In this document: piece by piece, positions 27,017-36,732 of the stretch | Layout of the letters: every line of letters starts with the position of its first letter | Numbering within the stretch: the stretch's first letter is position 1 | Notes under the pieces: generated by a model | Told to the model about the DNA's origin: nothing | What the model saw: the letters and a program-made list of their open reading frames with translations, nothing else | The model's database searches: none | Made by a program: the position numbers and the translations under genes | DNA from: Paenibacillus sp. FSL K6-1330 | GTDB lineage: Bacteria; Bacillota; Bacilli; Paenibacillales; Paenibacillaceae | Assembly: GCF_037976825.1 (NCBI RefSeq) | Contig: NZ_CP150269.1 | Span: forward strand, 4,973,501-5,037,500 | DNA: 64,000 nucleotides | Direction of reading: 5' to 3'

Positions 27017-28747
27017 TTAAGACGTAAGTTTCGTTTTAGAAGAGTTTTGCAAAAGTGGAGCCGGGGCCGATTGATCGCTTGCTGCAGGCTGTGTGGCCGA
27101 GACCAACTCCTCATCCAGTTCCTTCGTGTATTCGAGTGTCTGCTGCTCGCTCCAACCCAGTACCGTAGCCATATAATCGATCACAGGCAGCTTCCATTTT
27201 CTCGTCCAATCGATATGAAATAATAGGGAACCCGTGCGACGGATAAAAAAGTCGGCCGGCCTCACTGCCATCTCATGCTGAATCGCATACATCAGAGGAA
27301 CCAGCACCGATACCGGAAGCGCCGCTGCTTCCGCCTGTTCGGAGCCCTCCTTGGCCAAGCGGAACAATTCCGACACGTTGGAGCCGTACGTTCGCGCCCA
27401 CTGCTCGGCGAGCTTACGATCAATTCCTTGCGCGGCGCCGATCTTCGCCTGCTTGCGGACAAAATCAGGGAATTGGGCCGAGCCGCCAACCTCACCGCCG
27501 GAAATAGGCAGATTCTTCGTTACGCAGGCACCATACGCTTTCCCGCCGCTTTCTTGGATCCGTCTCGCAACCAGGTCGACGACGGTGCCGGCCATTTTGC
27601 GATAGCCGGTCAGCTTCCCTCCGGCAATGGTAATCAGGCCGGACGGGGACTCCCAAATTTCATCCTTTCGTGAAATTTCGGACGGGCTTTTGCCTTCCTC
27701 CAGAATCAGGGGCCGGACTCCCGCCCATCCCGATTCAACGTCTGCCGGGTTTAGCTTCACGCCAGGGAACATGTAATGAATGGCTTTCAATATATAATCC
27801 CGGTCCTCCACCGTGATCAAGGGACGTACGGGATCGGCCTTGTAGACCGTGTCGGTGGTGCCTACGTAGGTCTTCCCGTCGCGGGGAATAGCAAACACCA
27901 TTCGGCCGTCAGGTGTATCGAAGTACACCGCTTGACGAAGTGGAAACTTGGATTGATCGATGACCAGATGAACCCCTTTGGTCAGCTGAAGCATTTTCCC
28001 CTTCTTGGACTTATCCATTTCGCGCACCTGATCCACCCAGGGCCCTGCGGCATTTACGATTTTGGTTCCGGATACGGACTTGACCCCGCTACCCAGCATA
28101 TCCCTCACGGTGATACCGGTTATTCGTCCATTCGCATCATAATTCAATGATTCGGCCTTCGCATAATTGAACAGAACCGCCCCTCTGGCGGCTGCCTCCT
28201 TCATGACCTCCAACGTCAGCCTGGCATCATCCGTCCGGTATTCCACATAATAACCGCCGCCCTTAAGGCCCTCCTGCTTCAGAAGCGGCTCCCGCTTCAG
28301 TGTCTCGGATGCAGACAGCATGGAACGCCGTTCTCCCCGCTTTACGCCGGCCAGGAAATCATACACCATCAACCCGATGGAGGTGCTGAACTTCCCAAAG
28401 GTGCCACCCTGGTGTATCGGCAGGAGCATCCACTCCGGCGTCGTTACATGCGGCCCATTCTCATACACAACGGCCCGTTCTTTGCCAACCTCAGCCACCA
28501 TGCCAACTTCAAACTGCTTCAGGTACCGCAGGCCGCCATGCACCAGCTTGGTCGAACGACTGCTCGTTCCTGCGGCAAAATCCTGCATTTCTACCAACAA
28601 AACCGACATCCCGCGGGTGACCGCATCCAGCGCAATCCCCGCACCGGTTATGCCCCCTCCGATAACAATCAGATCGAAGGTTCCCTCTGCCATTTCTTGA
28701 AATCGATGCCTGCGGTCCAAACTTGAAAACGACTGTGCCTGCTTCAC
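27017..28747 (-). CDS. glpD: Aerobic glycerol-3-phosphate dehydrogenase
   Basis: The 576-residue flavoprotein oxidises glycerol 3-phosphate to dihydroxyacetone phosphate and feeds electrons to quinone at the membrane. The FAD site is [37 protein letters not shown] and GTTDTVY are typical of GlpD, and a DAO_C domain makes up the last 130 residues. Length fits the family. It is transcribed from its own extended -10 promoter through a leader with a terminator, downstream of glpK. A Gln/Ala/Pro-rich tail of about 25 residues is an extra at the C-terminus. Confidence 0.95.
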   Translation of the reverse strand: MKQAQSFSSLDRRHRFQEMAEGTFDLIVIGGGITGAGIALDAVTRGMSVLLVEMQDFAAGTSSRSTKLVHGGLRYLKQFEVGMVAEVGKERAVVYENGPHVTTPEWMLLPIHQGGTFGKFSTSIGLMVYDFLAGVKRGERRSMLSASETLKREPLLKQEGLKGGGYYVEYRTDDARLTLEVMKEAAARGAVLFNYAKAESLNYDANGRITGITVRDMLGSGVKSVSGTKIVNAAGPWVDQVREMDKSKKGKMLQLTKGVHLVIDQSKFPLRQAVYFDTPDGRMVFAIPRDGKTYVGTTDTVYKADPVRPLITVEDRDYILKAIHYMFPGVKLNPADVESGWAGVRPLILEEGKSPSEISRKDEIWESPSGLITIAGGKLTGYRKMAGTVVDLVARRIQESGGKAYGACVTKNLPISGGEVGGSAQFPDFVRKQAKIGAAQGIDRKLAEQWARTYGSNVSELFRLAKEGSEQAEAAALPVSVLVPLMYAIQHEMAVRPADFFIRRTGSLLFHIDWTRKWKLPVIDYMATVLGWSEQQTLEYTKELDEELVSATQPAASDQSAPAPLLQNSSKTKLTS

Positions 28748-28815
28748 AATGAATCCCTCCCAGTATGATTTACCCTGTTTTTATCTATCGTTACCCTTCC
28801 AATGCAAAAAGACAG

Positions 28816-28885
28816 CAAAAAAGAGACCACGAAACGCGCAGTAACAAACCCCATATCATGAGGTATTCCGCGCCTAGTGGTCTCT
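28816..28885 (-). promoter_or_regulatory. glpD leader terminator, likely antitermination site
   Basis: In the glpD leader, minus-strand AGAGACCAC and GTGGTCTCT close a long stem containing a GCGC pair, followed by six T. It lies between the promoter at 28919-28946 and the glpD start at 28747. In Bacillus subtilis GlpP with glycerol 3-phosphate lets polymerase pass such a terminator; that mechanism here is inferred. Confidence 0.65.
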
Positions 28886-28918
28886 CCAAGTCTCCAGACA
28901 TGTATTCACTTAATGATC

Positions 28919-30427
<1,509 letters not shown>

Positions 30428-30462
30428 TCAACTTCTCCCCTTCCGCATATGCATTTAACCAA

Positions 30463-30491
30463 AGATAACGTGCAGGTGGAAACGTTGTCAA
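30463..30491 (-). promoter_or_regulatory. Sigma-A promoter of glpK
   Basis: Minus-strand TTGACA (30486-30491) and TTATCT (30463-30468) with 17 bp between them form the promoter in the short gap behind the ROK gene. Confidence 0.7.
30477..30490 (-). promoter_or_regulatory. cre site (CcpA) over the glpK promoter
   Basis: TGGAAACGTTGTCA on the plus strand fits the cre pattern TGWNANCGNTNWCA with one mismatch and covers the -35 box of glpK. Confidence 0.7.
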
Positions 30492-30496
30492 ATCCC

Positions 30497-31708
30497 TTAT
30501 TCCGTCAGCGAGAAACCTAGCAAGTCCTGCAGCAGGACTGAGGCCGCACCCATTAACTTGTCTTCCTCGCCAAGGGAGGCCAAACCGAATACCATGTCCT
30601 CCTTCAGAATAGGCAGCGCATGCCGGTCTATATAGCTGCGCACCATTTCCAGCAAATTCGGATTTCCATGCGCCATTTCCCCGCCCAGGATTAGCGCTTC
30701 GGGATTAAACATATTGACCAGATTGACGATGGCTGCTCCTAGAAGCTCCGCCACTTCCTCATTCAGATCCCTCGCCAGCCTGTCCCCTCTGCGAAGAACT
30801 TCTTTAAATACGGACGGAACAATTTTACTGTAATCTCCCCCGCTGAGCTCCTGGATTAGCGTCGGTCTCCCCGTTGCGATTGCCGTAATAATTCGCGAAT
30901 ACACGGCCATCCAGCTGATGTAACTGTCCAAGCAGCCTACATTGCCGCATTCGCAGCGGATGCCGCTGCGGTTTACGCTCGTATGCCCGAATTCGCCGGC
31001 ACCGCCATGCTTGCCCCTTAGGAGATGATCGTTAATTAAAATACCGGAACCAAGCCCGTCGCCAATGGAGATATAAATCAGGTTCGCAAATGCGTAATCG
31101 CCAAATCGGCGTTCAGCCAGTACAACGGAATTCATATCGTTCTCCACCCAGGTGCGCAGTCCATAGCGTTCTTCAATAATCCGTTTCAACGGAACATCGG
31201 TCATGCGAAGTTTCGTGTTATAGTGCACCAGGCCCTGACTATCACTCACAACACCCGGCACGGTAACGGAAATCCCGACACACCGCTCTAAGTCTTCTTG
31301 GCCTGTCATGAAATTGTCCATCAGGCTCAGCAGTCGCTCGATAACGGCTTCTCCTTGGAGCCCGGCTAGAGGATGCGTTTCCTTCTGGAGCACCTTCGCC
31401 TCCAGATTCATGCGGGCCAGCATCATAACCGAATTCGTTATCGCTACAGCGAACAAATAATGATTATCCGGATTGAATTTAAGCAGAATGGGTTTTCTCC
31501 CTCCGCTGGAGGAGCCCGTTCCAATCTCGGAAACGTAGCCTTCCTTGATGAGTTCCTGTACGGCTGAGGCGACCGTGGAGGGACTCAGCTTGTTCTTTTT
31601 GGCCAGATCGATTCTGGATATGGGTCCCTCTGTGCGGATCTTGTTCAGCACCATGGACCGGTTTAATGCCTGAATCAGCTTATGGTCACCTTTTTTCATA
31701 TTGTTCAA
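30497..31708 (-). CDS. ROK-family transcriptional repressor (XylR/NagC-like)
   Basis: The 403-residue protein has an N-terminal winged helix (PISRIDLAKKNKLSPSTVASAVQ region) and a ROK sugar-kinase-like domain with the zinc motif GIRCECGNVGCLDSY. ISIGDGLGSGILIND is the nucleotide or sugar loop. Such proteins repress sugar genes until a sugar binds. A TTG start at 31708 is preferred because AGAGAGG lies ten bases upstream. It is divergent from the ABC importer at 32131, and the 420-bp space between them holds a promoter flanked by an inverted repeat. It is therefore the likely regulator of that importer. Confidence 0.88.
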   Translation of the reverse strand: MNNMKKGDHKLIQALNRSMVLNKIRTEGPISRIDLAKKNKLSPSTVASAVQELIKEGYVSEIGTGSSSGGRKPILLKFNPDNHYLFAVAITNSVMMLARMNLEAKVLQKETHPLAGLQGEAVIERLLSLMDNFMTGQEDLERCVGISVTVPGVVSDSQGLVHYNTKLRMTDVPLKRIIEERYGLRTWVENDMNSVVLAERRFGDYAFANLIYISIGDGLGSGILINDHLLRGKHGGAGEFGHTSVNRSGIRCECGNVGCLDSYISWMAVYSRIITAIATGRPTLIQELSGGDYSKIVPSVFKEVLRRGDRLARDLNEEVAELLGAAIVNLVNMFNPEALILGGEMAHGNPNLLEMVRSYIDRHALPILKEDMVFGLASLGEEDKLMGAASVLLQDLLGFSLTE

Positions 31709-31899
31709 GCAAGCTCAACCTCTCTATCGTTTCTTCGCATAGTGCGACTTTCTGTATCGGAAAAATGAGGATAGAATCACTATAACATGTTCCAGAACTG
31801 AATAAAAACTTATTCCATTGATCGAAATAAGATGTAACGTTAGATCTCATGCTGATTCTCTCATATTGTGAAAAAAAGAATTTAAATGGATTTGAAATC

Positions 31900-31975
31900 G
31901 CTATCTTGAAAAATAATCGAGGGGATTATATAATCTTTCGCAATAGAAGCTGGTTGTTCTGTCAAGAAAGATAGC
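31900..31975. promoter_or_regulatory. Inverted repeat flanking the importer promoter, candidate ROK operator
   Basis: GCTATCTTGA (31900-31909) and TCAAGAAAGATAGC (31962-31975) are inverted copies. The first overlaps the -35 box and the second lies after the start point. Looping between them could repress the promoter, but this is inference. Confidence 0.45.
31906..31934 (+). promoter_or_regulatory. Sigma-A promoter of the sugar ABC operon
   Basis: TTGAAA, a 17-bp spacer and TATAAT. Transcription from about 31941 gives a leader of roughly 190 bases. The rest of 31709-31899 is AT-rich with no gene seen. Confidence 0.72.
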
Positions 31976-32048
31976 ATATCGATGTTAACTTTTTTCGACT
32001 TGTGGAATAACTATTGCTTTTTACATCACTTACATAAAGGGGGCGCAT

Positions 32049-32096
32049 ATGGGGTCCGCTTCACTTCGAACAAGCCGTACGACCAACCACGCTTGA
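32049..32096 (+). CDS. Possible 15-codon leader peptide in the ABC operon 5' UTR
   Basis: ATG at 32049 follows a strong AAAGGGGG ribosome site (32036-32043, five bases away) and encodes MGSASLRTSRTTNHA before a TGA at 32094-32096. It lies in the leader of the sugar importer, 35 bases before the next start. It might couple translation or sense the ribosome, but no attenuator hairpin is obvious. Could be chance. Confidence 0.4.
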   Translation: MGSASLRTSRTTNHA

Positions 32097-32130
32097 TCAA
32101 AAACCATGTGAATTCAAGGAGGGTTATCTG

Positions 32131-33393
32131 ATGAAAAAAAGAATGTCTGTCCTGATTTCGGTATTATTCGTGTTCACCGCGTTACTCTCTGCTTGCGGAG
32201 GCGGCAATGCCTCTGGAGGAGAAAACGGCAAGAAGGTCATCAGCGTCGCTCTATGGGACGAAAATGTGCGGGACACGCTGGACAAGTCCATTAAAATTTT
32301 CAATGAGAAGCACCCGAATGTTGAAGTGAAAGTGACTTACACCCCATGGGCCGATTATTGGACCAAGCTGAAAACCAGCCTCGCCGGCAACAGCGGTCCT
32401 GACGTCTACTGGATGAACGGTCCTAACTTTCATTCCTATGCCTCCTCCGGTCTGATCAAAGACCTGTCTCCCCTAATTGAGAAGAGCGGTCTGGACACCT
32501 CGGTTTATACCGAAGCGCTCGTCGATATGTACACCTATCAGGGTAAACTTCACGGACTCCCTTACTTCCAGGATTCCGTTGGACTTTTTTACAATAAAGA
32601 ATTGTTTGACCAAGCAGGTCTGCCTTATCCCGACAAGAGCTGGACCTGGCAAACCGTCGAGGAGAACGCAGCCAAGCTGACGGATAAATCGAATGGCATT
32701 TATGGCTTCATCGCGCCGATCGACAGCCAGATCGGATATTACAACTTCATTGCTCAAGCGGGCGGATACGTCATCTCGGACGATAAGAAATCATCTGGAT
32801 TTGATACACCCGAAGCGCTATCGGCCTTCCAGTGGGAGCAGAGCTTGATTGAAAAGGGTTATTCCCCAAGCGCCCAGCAGCAGCTTGAAACGAAGTCCCG
32901 CCAATTGTTCGGCTCCGGCAAGGCCGCTATGTTCCCGGGGATTTCGGTTAACTCCCCCGAGTTGTACAAGCTTCTCGGCGATAAACTCGGTGTCGCTGAA
33001 CTTCCTGCCGGCAAGAAAAAGGCATCGATCGTTCATGGACTCAGCTGGGCCATCAACGGCAAGACGAAGGTCGAGCAGGAATCCTGGGAGCTGATTCAGA
33101 TTCTTTCCGGCAAGGAAGGTCAGGAATTACTCGCCGAATCTGGATTCTCGATGCCTGCATACAAAGGCACGGAGGGCGGCTGGCTGAAGTCCATCCCATC
33201 TCTTGATCTACAGGTGTTCGTGGACAGCCTGGAGTTCGCCGTACCTTATCCCGTATCCCAGAAAACGGCAGAGTGGCAAGACGCTGAAGTGAAGGAAATT
33301 CAGGCGGCTTTCCTCGGAAAGAAATCGTTTGAAGAAGCACTGAAAAATGCCGGCGAACAGATGAATGCGATCCTTGCGACAGAAACGAAATGA
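32131..33393 (+). CDS. Sugar-binding lipoprotein of a CUT1 ABC importer
   Basis: The 420-residue protein starts with a lipoprotein signal and lipobox LLSACGG (Cys22), so it is tethered outside the membrane. It has the family 1 solute-binding fold: ISVALWDENVRDTLDKS, NSGPDVYWMNGPNF, LYNKELFDQAGLPYPDKSWTW-like segments (here FYNKELFDQAGLPYP) and GKAAMFPGISVNSPEL. It would capture a sugar or glycoside and pass it to the two permeases downstream (gaps of about 50 and 16 bp). AAGGAGGG precedes the ATG. The ligand is unknown. Confidence 0.9.
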   Translation: MKKRMSVLISVLFVFTALLSACGGGNASGGENGKKVISVALWDENVRDTLDKSIKIFNEKHPNVEVKVTYTPWADYWTKLKTSLAGNSGPDVYWMNGPNFHSYASSGLIKDLSPLIEKSGLDTSVYTEALVDMYTYQGKLHGLPYFQDSVGLFYNKELFDQAGLPYPDKSWTWQTVEENAAKLTDKSNGIYGFIAPIDSQIGYYNFIAQAGGYVISDDKKSSGFDTPEALSAFQWEQSLIEKGYSPSAQQQLETKSRQLFGSGKAAMFPGISVNSPELYKLLGDKLGVAELPAGKKKASIVHGLSWAINGKTKVEQESWELIQILSGKEGQELLAESGFSMPAYKGTEGGWLKSIPSLDLQVFVDSLEFAVPYPVSQKTAEWQDAEVKEIQAAFLGKKSFEEALKNAGEQMNAILATETK

Positions 33394-33440
33394 CAAGCGG
33401 CCACGCCCAATACGGAAATTAAGAAAGGACGGTGCAGCCT

Positions 33441-34382
33441 GTGAGCTCTCCCATCACCGTGACCACAGAACCTCCTAAAACAACAACCAAGCGAAAAGTT
33501 GGGAAACTTGCCTTACACGAAGCTGTCTGGGGGTATATCTTCATTCTTCCTGTTGTGCTGGGCCTCGGTCTGTTCTATATGGCACCTTCCGCAGCATCTC
33601 TGTTCCTGTCGTTTACGTCGTGGGATGGATTAACTTCACCTCAATTCATCGGATTCGATAACTTCGCAAATTTGATGAAGGACGACAAATTCACCGGTTC
33701 CTTGCTCAACACGATGCTGTATACGGTCGGTACGGTGCCATTATCCGTTGCACTCGCAACGGTGCTGGCCGTGCTCTTGAACCAGAAGATCAAAGGCATG
33801 GTCTTCTACCGCACCCTCTATTTCATTCCCGTGATCACCATGCCGATCGCGGTCGGCATGGTATGGAAATGGTTATACAACTCCGAATTCGGATTGATCA
33901 ACCATGTGCTGGGCGTCATGAACCTGCCGCAGCCCAACTGGCTGTTCGATGAGCGATTCGCCTTGTTCTCCATCGTGCTTGTCAGTGTCTGGAGCAGCAT
34001 CGGATACAATGCCGTCATTCTGCTGTCCGGTCTGCAGGGCATCTCCGGCAGCTATTATGAAGCGGCTTCGCTTGACGGAGCGGGGACGTTGTATAAGTTT
34101 TTCCGAATTACACTTCCTCTGCTCACGCCCAGCTTGTTCTTTGTCTTGGTCATGTCCTTCATCAATTCGTTCCAGGTGTTTGACCTGATCTTCATCATGA
34201 TGGATCAACAGACCACGATGCTGGAATCCACCCGAACGGTTGTATACAGCATCTGGGAAGATGGCTTCAAATACTTCAACATGGGTTACGCTTCAGCGCA
34301 GGCCTTCATTCTGTTTATCGTTATTCTGATCATCACCATGGTCCAGATGTATATTCAGAAGCGCTGGGTCCACTACCAATAA
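33441..34382 (+). CDS. CUT1 sugar ABC permease (MalF-like)
   Basis: The 313-residue membrane protein has six helices after a polar N-terminus of about 35 residues. The EAA loop is YYEAASLDGAGTLYKFFRIT, the contact with the ATPase. LFLSFTSWDGLTSPQFIGFDN is usual for MalF-type subunits of short length. A GTG at 33441 has better spacing from AAAGGA than the GTG at 33432. It pairs with the permease at 34399. No ATPase gene is in the operon. Confidence 0.9.
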   Translation: MSSPITVTTEPPKTTTKRKVGKLALHEAVWGYIFILPVVLGLGLFYMAPSAASLFLSFTSWDGLTSPQFIGFDNFANLMKDDKFTGSLLNTMLYTVGTVPLSVALATVLAVLLNQKIKGMVFYRTLYFIPVITMPIAVGMVWKWLYNSEFGLINHVLGVMNLPQPNWLFDERFALFSIVLVSVWSSIGYNAVILLSGLQGISGSYYEAASLDGAGTLYKFFRITLPLLTPSLFFVLVMSFINSFQVFDLIFIMMDQQTTMLESTRTVVYSIWEDGFKYFNMGYASAQAFILFIVILIITMVQMYIQKRWVHYQ

Positions 34383-34398
34383 CAGGAGGTGTGTAGAT

Positions 34399-35235
34399 GT
34401 GAATACTTCAACCAATACGGGAAAAGCAAGCCGTCTAGCGGTCCACATCCTGTTAGCTGTCGGGGCGCTGCTCATGATTATGCCGTTTCTGTGGATGATT
34501 TCCACATCCTTCAAGTCCTTTGCGGACTCCATGTCCGTTCCGCCCAAATGGCTGCCTGTGGAATGGCACCCGGACAACTACCTGCGGGTCATCCAAACCA
34601 TCGACTTCGGTACCTATTACTTGAACACCATCATCGTGACGGTGGGACGGACGGCTGGCCAACTCATTCTGTGCTCCCTTGCAGCCTATGCATTTGCCAG
34701 CTTGAGATTCCCTTTCAAGAACGCCATCTTTCTCGCGCTCCTGGCCGTGTTGATGGTCCCTTCCCAGGTCGTTATGATTCCGAGCTTTGTCATCATGCGC
34801 GAGTTCAATTGGCTGGACACGTTCTATGTGCTGATCGTACCCGGCATATTCAGCGCCTTCGGTACATTTTTATTGAGACAGTTCTTTATGACGCTGCCGA
34901 AGGACCTGGAGGAAGCGGCCAAAATTGACGGCTGCAGTTACTTCCGGATTTACTGGAATATTTACTTGCCTTTATCCAAGGCGGCTCTCGTCTCCCTGGC
35001 GATCTTCACCATATTAGCCTCATGGAACGATCTGCTGTGGCCGCTCATCATGACAAGCTCTGAGGAGATGCGCGTGCTTTCGATCGGGATTTCCAGCTTC
35101 CAGGGACAGCATTCCACCGATTACCCGCTGCTGATGGCAGGCGCCTTAATGGCTACCCTTCCCATCATCGTTCTGTTTATCTTCCTTCAGCGTTACTTCA
35201 TTGAAGGCATTGCGATGAACGGGATTAAGGGATAG
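34399..35235 (+). CDS. CUT1 sugar ABC permease (MalG-like)
   Basis: The 278-residue protein has six helices and the EAA loop LEEAAKIDGCSYFRIYW. MIMPFLWMISTSFKSFADSM at the start and a C-terminus ending FIEGIAMNGIKG are standard for MalG-type permeases. GTG 34399 follows AGGAGGTG. It should form the membrane channel with the preceding permease. It is the last intact gene of the importer; the remnant dehydrogenase follows. Confidence 0.9.
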   Translation: MNTSTNTGKASRLAVHILLAVGALLMIMPFLWMISTSFKSFADSMSVPPKWLPVEWHPDNYLRVIQTIDFGTYYLNTIIVTVGRTAGQLILCSLAAYAFASLRFPFKNAIFLALLAVLMVPSQVVMIPSFVIMREFNWLDTFYVLIVPGIFSAFGTFLLRQFFMTLPKDLEEAAKIDGCSYFRIYWNIYLPLSKAALVSLAIFTILASWNDLLWPLIMTSSEEMRVLSIGISSFQGQHSTDYPLLMAGALMATLPIIVLFIFLQRYFIEGIAMNGIKG

Positions 35236-35278
35236 AACTCGGAAAGCACGAACCATGCAGAAAAAAGAGTGGACGGAA

Positions 35279-35520
35279 ATGTTACAGGTGTTAGTCATTG
35301 GAGCAGGCACCATGGGAAGAACCCATGGTGCCGCCTATGCTTCGATCCCGGGCGTTAAGCTTGCTGGCATTGCGGGTATCCGGGTGGAGGAAGCGCAGCA
35401 GAGTTAGCGGACAGACATGGCGTACAGGCCTATGTTTCATTCGAAGCAGCGGCACAGAAAGCGTCGTGGTATTTGAGAGGGTCTTCTGTGCTTTTTATCA
35501 TTGCGCATCCGTCAATCTAG
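35279..35520 (+). pseudogene. Broken Gfo/Idh/MocA dehydrogenase remnant
   Basis: From ATG 35279 the frame encodes MLQVLVIGAGTMGRTHGAAY and continues SIPGVKLAGIAGIRVEEA, a clean Gfo/Idh Rossmann start, then meets TAG near 35407. A shift to the neighbouring frame continues AAELADRHGVQAYVSFEAAA and then breaks off to unrelated sequence ending near 35520. So a frameshift and loss of the C-terminal three-quarters have destroyed it. It stands where a sugar dehydrogenase belonging to the ABC operon would be. The intact copy at 35632 is divergent in sequence, not the same gene. Confidence 0.75.
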
Positions 35521-35534
35521 GTTCAAATGAGTGC

Positions 35535-35563
35535 TTGAATAATATGGATAGCGGGGCTATAAT
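35535..35563 (+). promoter_or_regulatory. Sigma-A promoter of the Gfo/Idh gene
   Basis: TTGAAT, a 17-bp spacer and TATAAT lie about 70 bp before the start at 35632, so this gene can be expressed apart from the ABC genes. Confidence 0.7.
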
Positions 35564-35631
35564 CACGTGTGAGTAATCGAGTTACCGGAATATGTAACCA
35601 ACATCTTATACGATCAGGAGTGAGGCAACCT

Positions 35632-36594
35632 ATGATTAAAGCAGGCGTGCTTGGAGCGGGAGGCATGGGCGCCGTCCATATCAAAAACCTTCACGGGAAC
35701 GAACACGTTCAGCTGGCTGCAATATGCGATACCAATGAAACGTTAGCGCAGCAGCAGGCCGAACTGTACGGCACAGCTTATTATACGGACGGCAGCACGA
35801 TGCTGGAGCAAGAGCATCTGGATGTGCTGTATGTGTGCATTCCACCATTTTGCCATGGGGATATCGAAGAACAGGCAGCCGCGAAGGGCATTCACCTCAT
35901 GGTGGAAAAGCCGCTGGGACTGGACGCCCAGTCCGTCCGCCACAAAGCCAAGGTCATTGCTGAAAGCGGAATCATTGCAGCTTCCGGCTACTGTCTGCGG
36001 TACCTGGACACGGTTGCGATTGCCAAAGACTTTCTCAAGGACAAAAAAATCGGCATGGTTCGCGCCCACTACATTACAACACCTGTACCAACTCCTTGGT
36101 GGCGCAAAAAGGCATTATCCGGCGGACAGCTAGTTGAGCAATCCACGCACACCATGGACTTGGTTCGCTACCTGTGCGGCGATATCACCCGCCTGTATGC
36201 CGATATGAAGCTGCTGCTGGTAGACGACATCCCGGACCTCGATATTCCGGATGTGGGCGCCATCCAATTCGTGCTGGATTCCGGAGCCGTCGGCCATATG
36301 CAAACTGGATTTATCCAGTTCGATCACCGCAGCGGAATCGAGATCATGGGCCGCGACTTCCGCGTCGTTCTGGACGGAACCACGCTCTCCATTGTAGAGA
36401 AGGAGAAAGAGATCGTGTATCGGAGCAAAACGGACTTCTACAAAAATCTTACCAACGCCTTGATCGACGCCATTCGTAACAACGACCCAAGCCTTGTGCT
36501 GGCATCTTATGAAGACGGCTTCAAGACGCTGGAAGTGACGCTTGCCGCCAATGAATCTGCGGAAACTGGAAAACCCGTTATCCTACAAGCATAA
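35632..36594 (+). CDS. Gfo/Idh/MocA family NAD(P)-dependent dehydrogenase
   Basis: The 320-residue protein has an N-terminal Rossmann fold (IKAGVLGAGGMGAVHIKNL), the EKPLGLDAQSV segment with the conserved EKP, and a C-terminal beta-sheet domain including QLVEQSTHTMDLVRYLCGD with the active-site His. Family members oxidise sugars, inositols or their derivatives in the cytosol. ATG 35632 follows AGGAGTGAGG; the longer frame from 35569 is dropped. It follows a sugar importer and a dead relative, so a role on the imported sugar is plausible but not shown. Confidence 0.9.
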   Translation: MIKAGVLGAGGMGAVHIKNLHGNEHVQLAAICDTNETLAQQQAELYGTAYYTDGSTMLEQEHLDVLYVCIPPFCHGDIEEQAAAKGIHLMVEKPLGLDAQSVRHKAKVIAESGIIAASGYCLRYLDTVAIAKDFLKDKKIGMVRAHYITTPVPTPWWRKKALSGGQLVEQSTHTMDLVRYLCGDITRLYADMKLLLVDDIPDLDIPDVGAIQFVLDSGAVGHMQTGFIQFDHRSGIEIMGRDFRVVLDGTTLSIVEKEKEIVYRSKTDFYKNLTNALIDAIRNNDPSLVLASYEDGFKTLEVTLAANESAETGKPVILQA

Positions 36595-36600
36595 TAATAT

Positions 36601-36644
36601 GGGGCATGCTCATGGTCTGAAAACCTTGAGCATGCCCCTTAATT
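36601..36644. terminator. Terminator between convergent dehydrogenase genes
   Basis: GGGGCATGCTCA and TGAGCATGCCCC form a perfect 12-bp stem followed by TTAATTTT. Confidence 0.82.
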
Positions 36645-36732
36645 TTGAATTGGCATGGAGTAGCGCAGTAACATATATGCTTGTCAATCCACCCGTTTCG
36701 CATTCTTGTGCAAAGATATACTCCCCCCGCTC

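Noticed and set aside
35236..35631. Insertion sequence as cause of the broken dehydrogenase
   Set aside because: No terminal repeats, target duplication or transposase fragment could be found around the break.
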